A stretch of DNA of 64,000 nucleotides from Leptotrichia hofstadii (GCF_007990525.1 NZ_AP019823.1:2046001-2110000); one strand, 5' to 3'; positions 9,062-17,818 are shown, counted from the stretch's first letter. Made by a program: numbers and translations. Notes: generated from the letters alone by a model not told the origin.

Positions 9062-9649
9062 TTATCTAGAGTAGAACTCGATAATCATCGCTTCGTCAAC
9101 TTCAAAGTCAACTGCATCTCTTCCTGGATTTTCTAACACTTTAGCTGTCAAAGCTCCTTCTTCAAGTGATAACCATCCTGGAACTGTTTTTTGTCCAACA
9201 GACTCTTTAATTAAAGCTAATTCTTTAGAATCTTCTTTAACAGTAATTACATCACCTTGTTTTACTCTATATGATGCAATATTTACTCTTTTTCCATTAA
9301 TTAGAATATGTCCATGACTTACGATTTGTCTTGCTTGTCTTCTTGTAGCACCAAATCCTAATCTGTAAATTACGTTATCTAATCTTCTTTCAAGATATTG
9401 AAGTAAAAGTTCCCCTGTTACTCCTTCTTTTCTTGTTGCTTCTTCATATAATTTATAAAATTGTTTTTCCATTACTCCATAAACAAATTTTACTTTTTGT
9501 TTTTCTCTTTGTTGTGTTCCGTATTCAGTTAATTTTCTATTTGCATTTGGTCTAATATTTCTATTTGATTTTTTGTTTACCCCTAAAACAATAGGATCTA
9601 AACCAAGATTTCTACATCTTTTTAACACAGGCTGTCTATCTCTTGCCAT
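9062..9649 (-). CDS. rpsD: 30S ribosomal protein S4
   Basis: The 195-residue protein has the S4 RNA-binding domain with LDNVIYRLGFGATRRQARQ (about 90-108) and HGHILINGKRVNIASY. S4 nucleates 16S rRNA assembly and often represses its own operon. The N-terminus (ARDRQPVLKRCRNLGLDP) has a single Cys and no CxxC zinc motif, so this is a zinc-free S4. It is in its usual place between rpsK and rpoA. Confidence 0.97.
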   Translation of the reverse strand: MARDRQPVLKRCRNLGLDPIVLGVNKKSNRNIRPNANRKLTEYGTQQREKQKVKFVYGVMEKQFYKLYEEATRKEGVTGELLLQYLERRLDNVIYRLGFGATRRQARQIVSHGHILINGKRVNIASYRVKQGDVITVKEDSKELALIKESVGQKTVPGWLSLEEGALTAKVLENPGRDAVDFEVDEAMIIEFYSR

Positions 9650-9677
9650 TTATCTTTTTCCTCCTTAGTTTATAAAA

Positions 9678-10067
9678 TTACGGTCTTCTCTTTTTAGGTG
9701 GTCTTGCACCATTATGAGGTACTGGAGTTATATCAACTATTCTTGTTACTTCTAATCCAGTAGCCTGTATTGATCTTATAGAAGCTTCTCTTCCAGATCC
9801 AGGTCCTTTTATTTTGATTTCGATTTGTTTCATTCCGTTTTCGATTGCAACTTGAGCCGCTTGTTCAGCCGCTATTTGAGCTGCGAACGGAGTTCCTTTT
9901 TTAGTTCCTTTGAACCCTGAAGTTCCTCCTGATTTCCAAATTACTACTTTACCTTCTGAATCTGTTATAGTAACAACAGTATTATTGAAAGTAGAATGTA
10001 TATATGCGATTCCATTAGGAATATTTTTTAATTTTTTCTTTTTTGAAGTTGCTGGTCTTTTTGCCAC
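9678..10067 (-). CDS. rpsK: 30S ribosomal protein S11
   Basis: The 129-residue protein shows the S11 signatures [18 protein letters not shown] and [20 protein letters not shown], and ends [14 protein letters not shown]11 lies on the platform of the small subunit near the mRNA exit. It follows rpsM by 31 bases. Confidence 0.98.
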   Translation of the reverse strand: MAKRPATSKKKKLKNIPNGIAYIHSTFNNTVVTITDSEGKVVIWKSGGTSGFKGTKKGTPFAAQIAAEQAAQVAIENGMKQIEIKIKGPGSGREASIRSIQATGLEVTRIVDITPVPHNGARPPKKRRP

Positions 10068-10098
10068 TTACGGTTTCCTCCTTTAACTTAATAGTTTA

Positions 10099-10464
10099 TT
10101 ATTTTTTCTTAGCAATTGCCATTCTAACTGGCCCTTTTCTAGTTCTTGCATTTGTTTTAGTTTTTTGTCCTCTTACAGGTAATCCATTTCTATGTCTTAA
10201 TCCTCTGTAACTCTTAATGTCAAGCAGACGTTTGATGTTAAGTCTAATTTCTTTTCTTAACTCACCTTCAATTTTGTACTCTTCCACAGCAGCTCTTAAT
10301 TTTGCTACTTGTTCTTCCGTCAAATCTTTTACTCTTGTATCTCTGTCGATACCAGTTGCTCCTAAAATTTTGTTTGAAGTGCTTCTACCAATTCCAAAAA
10401 TGTAAGTCAAAGAAACTTCTACTCTTTTATTTCTTGGAATATCTACTCCTGCTATTCTAGCCAA
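10099..10464 (-). CDS. rpsM: 30S ribosomal protein S13
   Basis: The 121-residue protein begins [20 protein letters not shown] and carries [14 protein letters not shown] and [20 protein letters not shown], both diagnostic for S13. S13 contacts the P-site tRNA and the large subunit. AGGAGG precedes the ATG. A 190-bp non-coding leader separates it from rpmJ, longer than the other gaps in this operon. It could hold an internal promoter or a binding site for autoregulation, but I saw no convincing structure. Confidence 0.97.
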   Translation of the reverse strand: MARIAGVDIPRNKRVEVSLTYIFGIGRSTSNKILGATGIDRDTRVKDLTEEQVAKLRAAVEEYKIEGELRKEIRLNIKRLLDIKSYRGLRHRNGLPVRGQKTKTNARTRKGPVRMAIAKKK

Positions 10465-10654
10465 ATTTTTTCCTCCTCGTTTTGATATTTTTAATCTTCT
10501 TCAATATGCCCTCACATACATAATATAAGGAATAAGCTCTACAGCTAAACATACCTTTACAATCTTTATTTAAATATCCATAGTGTCTTTGTATCTCATT
10601 TAATCTATATATATTTTAATAAAAATGTTTTTAGGTTTATTAATCTGTTTTTTA

Positions 10655-10768
10655 TTATCCTTGTATTTGTTTGTGTTTAGGGTTTTCGCATATTACTCTT
10701 ACTTTTCCGTGACGTTTAACAATTTTACATTTGTCACAAATAGGTTTTACTGAAGCTTTTACTTTCAC
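10655..10768 (-). CDS. rpmJ: 50S ribosomal protein L36
   Basis: This 37-codon gene reads on the minus strand from a GTG start at 10768 to TAA at 10655. The product starts [20 protein letters not shown] and ends [11 protein letters not shown]. It has the zinc ligands of the C+ form of L36: C11, C14, C27 and H32. GGAGGG lies seven bases before the start. It sits between infA and rpsM, the standard position. Confidence 0.96.
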   Translation of the reverse strand: MKVKASVKPICDKCKIVKRHGKVRVICENPKHKQIQG

Positions 10769-10789
10769 TAAAAACCCTCCTTCCAACTG

Positions 10790-11008
10790 TTATTTTTTTC
10801 TATATACAATTCTGCCTCTTGACAAGTCATACGGAGAAACTTCCACCGTAACCTTATCTCCTGGCAAAATTTTTATATAGTTCATTCTCATTTTCCCTGA
10901 GATATGTCCTAAAACTTCGTGTCCATTTTCAAGCCTTACTTGAAACATTGCATTTGGTAATGCTTCGATTATTTCACCTTCCAGCTCAAGAACATCCTGT
11001 TTTGCCAT
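10790..11008 (-). CDS. infA: Translation initiation factor IF-1
   Basis: The 72-residue protein is full length for IF-1, a single OB-fold that covers the ribosomal A site during initiation. [32 protein letters not shown] and [13 protein letters not shown] are typical. It is the first gene of the cluster here. The usual upstream genes secY-adk-map are absent and a restriction-modification system lies there instead. Two promoters precede it. Confidence 0.98.
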   Translation of the reverse strand: MAKQDVLELEGEIIEALPNAMFQVRLENGHEVLGHISGKMRMNYIKILPGDKVTVEVSPYDLSRGRIVYRKK

Positions 11009-11032
11009 AAATAATCACCTCGGATCCTTTCT

Positions 11033-11061
11033 ATTATAACAAAAAAATAAATAAATGTCCA
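11033..11061 (-). promoter_or_regulatory. Proximal promoter of infA operon
   Basis: On the minus strand, TGGACA (11056-11061), a 17-bp spacer and a perfect TATAAT (11033-11038) lie just upstream of infA. The predicted transcript would have a leader of about 20 bases. Confidence 0.8.
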
Positions 11062-11139
11062 GTTTTTTTGCATTTATTTTTGATATTTAATTTCACTTAA
11101 AAATCAAAAAAACAACTAACACTTTTTATTTACCTTATC

Positions 11140-11168
11140 ATAATACAGTATTTATACTATTTTGTCAA
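11140..11168 (-). promoter_or_regulatory. Distal promoter of infA operon
   Basis: On the minus strand, a perfect TTGACA (11163-11168), a 17-bp spacer and TATTAT (11140-11145) lie about 107 bp upstream of the first promoter. Both read toward infA, so the ribosomal operon seems to have tandem promoters. Confidence 0.7.
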
Positions 11169-11206
11169 TTATTTTAAATCACTTTTTATTTTCACTTAGA
11201 TAGATA

Positions 11207-11863
11207 TTATTCTACAATATCTGAAAAATCTGAAAAAATATGCCATAATTTCAATTTTTTTGATTGTATGTTGTATACACTCTTATACCGTTGAGATGTA
11301 TTTTTTTTATCAACAAAACAAAATTTACCATGTAAATATTCATTTGAATGTTTATTTTGAATATCTTGAATTAAATTAACATTTTGAGTTATATCAATTT
11401 TTTGTATAACAAATCCCCACATTATATTTTCACCATAACGTGAAGAATATTTTTGTATAATAAATCTATTGATTCCTTTCTCTACATATTGATTATTTAA
11501 ATATTTTTCTCCATCAATTCTTTTGCATTCGATAAAATAATATTTAGGATATTCCGGAAAACCTGGTAACAAAACTCGAATATCGACTCTTCCATCATAT
11601 TTTTCTTCTTTTTTATTCCAATTTTCAGGAACTTCAGAATCAAACCAATAGGATATTCCATAATCACTTTTTTTCTTTATTAGGTATTCTTCTATTAAAA
11701 CATTTCGTATTTTATTTTCACTATTCTTTGGAAGTTTTAGTTTATTTTGTTGATAATCTTTTATAATTAACTCGCTTATCTCTAAAAGATACTTTGCTAT
11801 TTGATCTACTTCTGTTTCAGAATTTGACTTTCGCAATTTTTCCAAAATTTTTTTATCTCCCAA
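11207..11863 (-). CDS. PD-(D/E)XK-type restriction nuclease subunit
   Basis: The protein of about 218 residues has a nuclease core: GRVDIRVLL with a candidate catalytic Asp, then YYFIECKRIDG with the E-x-K of a PD-(D/E)XK active site. It follows the large methyltransferase gene on the same strand, so the pair looks like a restriction-modification system. I chose TTG at 11861-11863 because AGGAG lies ten bases before it. The frame is also open to a TTG at 11884 that would overlap the methyltransferase by 17 bases but has no ribosome site. It has no recognisable DNA-recognition domain, so specificity probably comes from the partner. The function is inferred from motif and neighbour. Confidence 0.65.
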   Translation of the reverse strand: MGDKKILEKLRKSNSETEVDQIAKYLLEISELIIKDYQQNKLKLPKNSENKIRNVLIEEYLIKKKSDYGISYWFDSEVPENWNKKEEKYDGRVDIRVLLPGFPEYPKYYFIECKRIDGEKYLNNQYVEKGINRFIIQKYSSRYGENIMWGFVIQKIDITQNVNLIQDIQNKHSNEYLHGKFCFVDKKNTSQRYKSVYNIQSKKLKLWHIFSDFSDIVE

Positions 11864-11867
11864 TGTT

Positions 11868-14768
11868 TTAATTCTCCTTTTCAATTAATATTTCATTAAC
11901 TACTTTATAGCTGTCTTTTATCGCCATTGCAGAATGCCAATTTTTAGCTTCAATTGATTTTACAATGATAATAGAGTCTTCTGAAAATTCTATAATATCT
12001 TTTTTCTGATAAAAATAATCATTTTTTTGATATATCATAAATTTAGTAAGTAAGTCTATGTCATCATTAATATCATTGACAATAATATCGGATTTTTTCT
12101 CTTTAAGAGATAATTTTATTTCTAAAGCGGCAAATTTACCTTTTATATCAGGATAAATATTTATTGTATAATACACTCCACTATTTTCAAAGTGTCTATT
12201 CCAAATTTTTGAAAAGACTTTAGCGTATTCTTCTATTAACTTCTTGTTACATTTAATTTCTTTGTAAACTCCACAAAGTATTGGTATTTGTATAGATAAT
12301 GCATAATCAATAAAATAATTGTCTGATAATCCATACATATCCATAACACATCGGTTTAATTCTACTCTTAACTTATCTGAATTTCCATCATTTTTTATTT
12401 GTTGTTGTATTTTTTTTACTATTTCAACAAGTTTATCACTATATCTATATGGATATTTTGCTATTTCCTCCAAAAAAATTTGTTCCCGTTCTATACCTAC
12501 AGAAGAACCCAGCATCAAGTTAAAATATGAAAATAAAGAAGAATTTAATAATCCACAAAGGTTTAATAAAATATTTTCATCTTCTTTAGACCCTTTTATG
12601 CAAGTTATTGTATCTCTATAAAGAAAATCTTTTTCTGTATACACTGCTTTTATAGAATAATTTTTTGAATCTACTCCCTTTTTAAATAAAACATACGGTG
12701 CTTTATATATTTCTGGACTTCTTGGTCGGTTTATTTTTTTTTTATTAAATATTGTATATTCTTTATCATCAAGATAAAAATGATCTACTGCAGATTTAGA
12801 ATTTAAAATCTTTTTTCCAATTAAATGCGAAGAATCTGCCTTACCATCATTATCTTGTAGTCCTTTTTTCATTATCAGTCCTTTTTTTAGTATTATATTC
12901 TCAATAGTATCAAAATTGATTTTCATATCATTAAGTAATTCGAAATCCCAATATCCTCCATAAACTAATATTTTCCATAAATAATCATTTTCCATAAAAA
13001 GTTTCTGTTTTACATATTTAATATCATTCGACTCAACCATAATTAAATTATATAATCTTAAAAATTTATTAGGCTTTAGACTTATGTATTCTACTTTATG
13101 ATCTGTTGAACTTTGTCTACATAAAAAAGAAAATACTGCTGCCGGTGCTATTGCTTCTTTAAAAATTTGCTTCCTAACGGATGAAATTTCTAATACTTGT
13201 TCTAATTGAATATTGGTTAGCAATTCTTTTCTAAAATTTATCGAAGTATCCCCGATTTTATAAAGTATTTTTGAAGGGATTATCAAACTACATTTTGTGT
13301 TTACAGTTCCTAAATCTTTAACTTTTAATAAAAATGCTGTACAGATTTCTTTATTTGGTATAACAAATTTTCTATTTTTACAATACTCCTTATACTTCTC
13401 TTGATTCTTGATTTGTCCCCAAGGAGGATTGCCTAAAATAAATTTAAACTCTATATTTTCAATTAATTTTGTTTTCTTTTCATCAAAAAAATCTCCAAAA
13501 ATAATATTATTATTTTTTAATAAAGGTAATTTAAAACCTTCTAATTTCTTTGGATCTTGATAATCAAAAAGAGTGATGTATAGTGAAAAAATTGTAACAT
13601 CTATAGCCTCTTCATTATAATCTATACCATATATATTATTTTCAATCAATTTATTTAATTTGTTTTTATTTTGAAAAAAACCATTTAATTCACTATTTTT
13701 TTCTAATATTTTTTGAAGAGATTTAATCAAAAAAATTCCTGATCCACAAGAAGGATCTAATATTTTGCATTCATTTTCATTAACAAGAAATTCTTTAACT
13801 GTTCTATCTACGATGTAATCTGCTAAATATTCTGGTGTGTAATAGGCTTTATCTTTATCTTTTTTTTCTTTTCCCAACAATATTTCATAAATATTGCTTA
13901 TTAATTCAATTGGAATAAAATTAAAATTATAAAAAGGAAACAAACTCAATTGTTTTGTTTTTAAATCTTGGCGAGCTGTTAAAAAATCATGTAACATAGA
14001 AAGTGCTTCTTTTGTTATCTCACTTCTTTCTTTTAGTTCATCCATTTCAAATAAATTACCATTAAATCTATTTTTTAAATATTTTATTAACTTAAAAAAC
14101 TCTTCTTTATCTTTTATGATACTTAAAAATTTTTCTTGTGAATTTGTTACATTATTATTAAGTCCCATATATCCAATATTAACACCTCGATCTATTAAAT
14201 ATCTTATAAATAATATTCTTAACATTAATTTATTTGCAAAAGAAATTTTATATTTATTTTTCAATGATTTCGTAATATATTTTAAATTATCAATCAAAAA
14301 TTCATTCAAATTTTTTTTATCAATACTTTTTTCATAAAGATTCAATGATAAACTATTTGTTATATTCCAATATGAAAATTCATTTTTTTCATCAAATTGA
14401 TTTAAATCATATGAAATAATGTCCTTTAATTTGATTTTTTTATTATTCTCTAAATTCATACTTTTTCCATTATAAATTTTAATATCCTCTCCCTCATCTG
14501 AAATAATTATTGGTATCTGTGCATTCCATAATTTCCCATGAATATTTGTATGTTCACGATTATTTAAATCATTAAAAAATAATACAAGAACATTTCCATC
14601 CATAATATAGAAAGCATAAGGAGTTAATTCATGCAATATCCTTTTATTATGTCTAGATAAAGCAATACACTTATCTATATTTTCCAAAGTTTTGCCATTA
14701 TTTACATAGATTAAATTTTCCGATTTACTATATCCTAATCGTTCAATTATATTATCAATAATTTTCAT
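11868..14768 (-). CDS. Eco57I-like N6-adenine DNA methyltransferase / specificity protein
   Basis: The 966-residue protein has a gamma-type adenine methyltransferase core: YYTPEYLADYIV (309-320), the SAM-binding motif DPSCGSG (338-344), GIDYNEEAI (381-389) and the catalytic GNPPWG (446-451). After the core, a region of about 500 residues resembles the TaqI-like target recognition part of type IIG enzymes. The N-terminal 300 residues include HGKLWNAQIPIIISDEGED, possibly a nuclease fold that has lost its catalytic residues; that is a guess. A separate small nuclease gene follows, so cutting and modification are probably split. Very AT-rich codon use and the place beside the ribosomal operon fit horizontal gain. 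Confidence 0.82.
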   Translation of the reverse strand: MKIIDNIIERLGYSKSENLIYVNNGKTLENIDKCIALSRHNKRILHELTPYAFYIMDGNVLVLFFNDLNNREHTNIHGKLWNAQIPIIISDEGEDIKIYNGKSMNLENNKKIKLKDIISYDLNQFDEKNEFSYWNITNSLSLNLYEKSIDKKNLNEFLIDNLKYITKSLKNKYKISFANKLMLRILFIRYLIDRGVNIGYMGLNNNVTNSQEKFLSIIKDKEEFFKLIKYLKNRFNGNLFEMDELKERSEITKEALSMLHDFLTARQDLKTKQLSLFPFYNFNFIPIELISNIYEILLGKEKKDKDKAYYTPEYLADYIVDRTVKEFLVNENECKILDPSCGSGIFLIKSLQKILEKNSELNGFFQNKNKLNKLIENNIYGIDYNEEAIDVTIFSLYITLFDYQDPKKLEGFKLPLLKNNNIIFGDFFDEKKTKLIENIEFKFILGNPPWGQIKNQEKYKEYCKNRKFVIPNKEICTAFLLKVKDLGTVNTKCSLIIPSKILYKIGDTSINFRKELLTNIQLEQVLEISSVRKQIFKEAIAPAAVFSFLCRQSSTDHKVEYISLKPNKFLRLYNLIMVESNDIKYVKQKLFMENDYLWKILVYGGYWDFELLNDMKINFDTIENIILKKGLIMKKGLQDNDGKADSSHLIGKKILNSKSAVDHFYLDDKEYTIFNKKKINRPRSPEIYKAPYVLFKKGVDSKNYSIKAVYTEKDFLYRDTITCIKGSKEDENILLNLCGLLNSSLFSYFNLMLGSSVGIEREQIFLEEIAKYPYRYSDKLVEIVKKIQQQIKNDGNSDKLRVELNRCVMDMYGLSDNYFIDYALSIQIPILCGVYKEIKCNKKLIEEYAKVFSKIWNRHFENSGVYYTINIYPDIKGKFAALEIKLSLKEKKSDIIVNDINDDIDLLTKFMIYQKNDYFYQKKDIIEFSEDSIIIVKSIEAKNWHSAMAIKDSYKVVNEILIEKEN

Positions 14769-14859
14769 TCTATCACCTCCTAATTTTTCTTAATATTATA
14801 GTTTTTTTATTGTTAATTATATCATAATTTATAATTTTTGAATAGATAAAATCTTTCCT

Positions 14860-15486
14860 TTAGTTCTTAACACTTCTAAAAATTCTATACCCCGCATTAA
14901 TTTCCAGTGTTTCACAATTTCCAAAAACTTCTTCCAGCTTTCTCTGTGTACTTTTCGCTCCGTGCTTTGTCTGAATTACACAATAAAATTCTCCATTTTT
15001 ATTTAAATGCTCGAAACTTTGTTCATAAATTTGAAAAATTGTTTGCTTTCCAGCCCTAATTGGTGGATTAGACAAAATCACATCAAACTTTTCAGAAATA
15101 TTATCAAACACAAAAGACTTTCTCACTTCAAAATCATCATTTTCATCCTTTACAACTTCATTTTTTAAAAGATTTTCTGTTGTAAGCTCCAATGCCCGCT
15201 CATTCACATCTGTTGAAACAGTTTTTACATTTTGAAAGAATGATTTTATAATAACTGACACAACCCCGTATCCACAGCCAATATCCAGCACTTCAAATTT
15301 TTGATTTTTTTTGTTCATATTTTCTCTCAAAAAAACTTTTAACATAACATCTGTCCCAAAATCCACCTTTGTCTTTGAAAATACTCCGTTATCTGTCACA
15401 AATTCAAAATTTTTATTTTCTATTTCATATTTTATTATTTTTCTATCCGACTTTACTTCCTGCTTTTCTGAAAAATAATGGCTCAT
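14860..15486 (-). CDS. RsmC-like class I methyltransferase
   Basis: The 208-residue protein has the SAM motif VLDIGCGYGVV (about 61-71) and the catalytic motif FDVILSNPPIRAGK. NPPIR/NPPFH with this spacing is typical of the single-domain RsmC/YbxB family, which methylates guanosine N2 in 16S rRNA. It lacks the N-terminal pseudo-domain of E. coli RsmC. The start MSHYFSEKQEV fits family members (MSHYFsekP). The exact target base cannot be read from the sequence. Confidence 0.82.
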   Translation of the reverse strand: MSHYFSEKQEVKSDRKIIKYEIENKNFEFVTDNGVFSKTKVDFGTDVMLKVFLRENMNKKNQKFEVLDIGCGYGVVSVIIKSFFQNVKTVSTDVNERALELTTENLLKNEVVKDENDDFEVRKSFVFDNISEKFDVILSNPPIRAGKQTIFQIYEQSFEHLNKNGEFYCVIQTKHGAKSTQRKLEEVFGNCETLEINAGYRIFRSVKN

Positions 15487-15548
15487 TACCAGTTTCCTCC
15501 TAATTTTTCTATTTTTTATTTTAAGTTTATTTTATCACTGAATTTCAA

Positions 15549-16451
15549 TTATTCATAATACTCCCCTGCTGTATTATCAAAATCACTTTTACCTTTCAAT
15601 ACTTTTACTATATCCAAGAATAAATCTGTAAGCGATGAATCAGTATACTGTACATTTTCTCTTATATATCTTATTTTTGTAACGCCATTTTTAATTTCAT
15701 ATACTCTTATTGGCTTATAATAAGCATATCTATCAGTTATGTAAATTCTTGTTGTCTTTTTTTCATCTCCAACCAACTTCAAATAATTTTTAACTTGTTT
15801 AACCAGACTGTTTAATCCTTCGCCGTTAACTGAATATCTTACTGAAATATCAATCACCTGATCAATTTCACCAGAAAATTCCTTTACATCAAAATCATCA
15901 TCATACTGTTTTGGTTTTTTAAATTCTGTAATACTTACCGAATCTATCATAGGTAATTTTTTTATTATTTTTTCCATCTCTTCCTTATCTTTTATCTTGG
16001 AAAAATATGAACTATATACAATATTACGTGGTTCCCAGTAATAAATTGTCATAAAATTGACAAACTTTACAGATTGAAAAAATATTAATATCATAAAAAA
16101 GATAGATTTCCACTTTCTTCTTTTTATTTCCTGAAAAATTAGTATTGCCATCTGCACTGCTAACAATAAAATCAAATAAGTGATAACAGCTATATTAAAT
16201 CTTTTATTCAAATCCCTATAACTCGAATATTTTATAAAAAACATCGTAAAACCGGCAATAAAACTTGTTATGTACTTATTGCCTTCCATTTTTATGTCAT
16301 CTACGAAAATTAGAAAAAATAGCCCTGTAATAATTACCAGCAGATATATTCCTGTAAGTTTTCCCGATTCCCCATTATTCAGCAACATAAATAGTTTTCC
16401 CATTAATAGCAAATATACCAAGTACCAGTTTGAAATACTTATTTTATTCAT
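15549..16451 (-). CDS. Integral membrane protein of unknown function
   Basis: I do not recognise this 300-residue protein. The first half has about five hydrophobic segments (near 5-20, 33-50, 60-75, 87-107 and 118-137). The second half is soluble and charged, with an acidic patch KQYDDDFDVKEFSGEID. It ends 62 bases before the methyltransferase gene on the same strand. Its start region faces the HMA gene on the other strand. Confidence 0.6.
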   Translation of the reverse strand: MNKISISNWYLVYLLLMGKLFMLLNNGESGKLTGIYLLVIITGLFFLIFVDDIKMEGNKYITSFIAGFTMFFIKYSSYRDLNKRFNIAVITYLILLLAVQMAILIFQEIKRRKWKSIFFMILIFFQSVKFVNFMTIYYWEPRNIVYSSYFSKIKDKEEMEKIIKKLPMIDSVSITEFKKPKQYDDDFDVKEFSGEIDQVIDISVRYSVNGEGLNSLVKQVKNYLKLVGDEKKTTRIYITDRYAYYKPIRVYEIKNGVTKIRYIRENVQYTDSSLTDLFLDIVKVLKGKSDFDNTAGEYYE

Positions 16452-16566
16452 TATGAAATTCTCCCATTTTCTTTATTTTTACTATTATAACATATTTTTC
16501 ACAGTTACATATCCATTTTTTGTCTTACAAATATTTTTTTCAAAATTATTGCATATACAAAACTTC

Positions 16567-16595
16567 TTGCATTCTTATAAATTTTTTTATATAAT
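16567..16595 (+). promoter_or_regulatory. Promoter of the HMA-domain gene
   Basis: TTGCAT, a 17-bp spacer and a perfect TATAAT lie about 70 bp upstream of the ATG at 16667. Confidence 0.72.
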
Positions 16596-16666
16596 AAACT
16601 TAACACAAAGCTTTTAATTTAAAATTTTGTGTATAAATAAAAATAAAATTTTATGGAGGTTTTGAA

Positions 16667-16891
16667 ATGATTAAAAAACTTGTTGAAATAGAAGGACTGC
16701 ACTGTGAAAATTGTGCTAAAAAAGTGGAAGACGCTTTATATGGACTGCCAGAAGTGGAAAATGTGGAAGTAAATCTTTCTGATAAAAATGCAAAAGTTAC
16801 TTTAAATGAAGAAGTTGACGATTTGCTGATAGCGGATGTGGTAAATTCTGCCGGACATTATAAAGTGAAGGATGTTACAGAAATTTCTTAA
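16667..16891 (+). CDS. Heavy-metal-associated (copper chaperone-like) protein
   Basis: The 74-residue protein is a single HMA domain. It has the metal-binding motif GLHCENCAKKVE (Cys at about 13 and 16). The rest follows the family pattern: VENVEVNLSDKNAKVTL, then DVVNSAGHYKV. CopZ-type proteins carry Cu(I) to P-type ATPases. No copper ATPase lies in this window, and the motif has His in place of the more common Met before the first Cys. The metal is therefore not certain. AGGAGG-type ribosome site (TGGAGG) is present. Confidence 0.85.
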   Translation: MIKKLVEIEGLHCENCAKKVEDALYGLPEVENVEVNLSDKNAKVTLNEEVDDLLIADVVNSAGHYKVKDVTEIS

Positions 16892-16946
16892 TCTTTTTTA
16901 TTAACTATTTATTTACAAAAAATTAAAAAAATTATTTTAAATTGAG

Positions 16947-16975
16947 TTGATTTTTTTATTATAAAATGTTATAAT
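16947..16975 (+). promoter_or_regulatory. Promoter of a small plus-strand RNA
   Basis: TTGATT (16947-16952), a 17-bp spacer and TATAAT (16970-16975). No plus-strand gene follows, only a terminator about 75 bases on. Confidence 0.65.
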
Positions 16976-16981
16976 AATGAT

Positions 16982-17056
16982 GTAAAAGAATAAAAATTCT
17001 CATTGTAGTGTTACAAATCAAAAGAGAGCCAACCCCCAAAGTAAGCTCTCTTTTTT
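16982..17056 (+). ncRNA. Predicted small RNA of about 75 nt
   Basis: A consensus promoter and a strong intrinsic terminator frame this segment, and it holds no plausible plus-strand reading frame. Its 3' half is complementary to the 3' end of the opposing small reading frame. It therefore has the shape of an antisense RNA in a type I toxin-antitoxin locus. Transcription is predicted, not observed. Confidence 0.45.
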
Positions 17057-17086
17057 AGTTATTTCCAAAATTCTTGACGTTCTCAT
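17018..17086 (-). CDS. 22-residue peptide frame with strong ribosome site (uncertain)
   Basis: A minus-strand frame runs from ATG at 17086 to TGA at 17018. GAAAGGAGG lies nine bases before the ATG, one of the best ribosome sites in the window. The product starts MRTSRILEITKKES and ends with a short hydrophobic run (LLWGLALF). A TATAAT promoter reads into it (17120-17148). Its last 13 codons lie in the hairpin shared with the plus-strand RNA. No known family is recognised, and the peptide is short for a membrane-spanning toxin. It could also be the leader of an RNA whose structure matters more than the peptide. Confidence 0.35.
   Translation of the reverse strand: MRTSRILEITKKESLLWGLALF
17020..17056. 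terminator. Hairpin terminator shared by two convergent transcripts
   Basis: AAAAGAGAGC pairs perfectly with GCTCTCTTTT across a 15-base loop. On the plus strand six T follow. On the minus strand the stem is followed by TTTTGATTT, a weaker run. Confidence 0.8.
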
Positions 17087-17119
17087 CGTAATGCACCTCC
17101 TTTCTCAAGGATTGCTAAA

Positions 17120-17148
17120 ATTATATCATTTTTTGAAATATTTGTATA
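17120..17148 (-). promoter_or_regulatory. Promoter of the 22-residue frame
   Basis: On the minus strand, TATACA (17143-17148), a 17-bp spacer and a perfect TATAAT (17120-17125). The -35 is only a partial match (4/6). Confidence 0.5.
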
Positions 17149-17189
17149 TCTATTTTTTAATTTTTTTAATAAATTACAAATTTTTATAA

Positions 17190-17235
17190 AATAAAAAAGA
17201 TGATATTGAACAATTTTACTGCTCTTTATCATCTT
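17190..17235 (-). terminator. Terminator of the proline gene cluster
   Basis: On the minus strand AAGATGATA pairs with TATCATCTT around a 21-base loop, followed by TTTTATTTT. It starts 11 bases after the stop of the 179-residue membrane protein. Confidence 0.75.
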
Positions 17236-17245
17236 CCAACATTTT

Positions 17246-17785
17246 CTATTTAATTATTTCAAAAGCTATCATCGGTAAATACATCATCAGAAATGAAACT
17301 ATCCAATAACACATTGTTTTCAGCCAGCTTATCTGAAATTTTCCTTCTAAAACATTTTGAGATTTTAATTCGTCTTCTAATATTTTTAAATTATTTGCCA
17401 ATTTTCTTTTTTGATATTTGCTTACCATAGGGAAGATTAAAAAATCTTCTTCGTCAGTTGATATTGAGATTGCTTTTTCAAGCCCCAAAAAACTATGTAT
17501 TTTATATTTTTTTATTCTTATATCTTGTGCATTTAATGTGAAATTCCCATTTTCCAGCATCAATTTGCTCTTACAAAAAAATATGAACCAAAGCATAACA
17601 GCTATAGAAATTCCTGCTCCCATAAGCGTAAATGAAGTAGCAAGTTTTTCTGAATCTTTAGAAATTGCCATAACAGAACCCACAATTCCATAAATCACTG
17701 CAACTATTGCTGTGGCAATCATTAAGTTAGTTTTATCGTCATTTATTTTAATTCCTTTAATTAATATTGAATTTTTATTTTCCAC
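17246..17785 (-). CDS. Small membrane protein of unknown function
   Basis: This 179-residue protein is not recognised. It has two hydrophobic segments close together (about 20-40 and 48-70), a soluble middle part (about 75-150) and a C-terminal hydrophobic segment (about 153-175). The middle part, with a stretch like IKKYKIHSFLGLEKAISI and EDFLIFP, resembles the PH-like domains of YcxB-type proteins, but the match is weak. It follows proA by 33 bases and is the last gene before a terminator. Confidence 0.55.
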   Translation of the reverse strand: MENKNSILIKGIKINDDKTNLMIATAIVAVIYGIVGSVMAISKDSEKLATSFTLMGAGISIAVMLWFIFFCKSKLMLENGNFTLNAQDIRIKKYKIHSFLGLEKAISISTDEEDFLIFPMVSKYQKRKLANNLKILEDELKSQNVLEGKFQISWLKTMCYWIVSFLMMYLPMIAFEIIK

Positions 17786-17818
17786 TTTTTTTATTTCTCC
17801 TGCCTTTAATTTAGGTTT

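Larger units (their letters stand above)
16892..17245. other. Gene-free stretch holding two convergent transcripts
   Basis: This 354-bp stretch has a plus-strand promoter, a terminator hairpin that can work in both directions, a minus-strand promoter, and a 22-codon minus-strand reading frame with a strong ribosome site. The last 50 bp hold the terminator of the proline gene cluster. See the separate entries. Confidence 0.6.
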
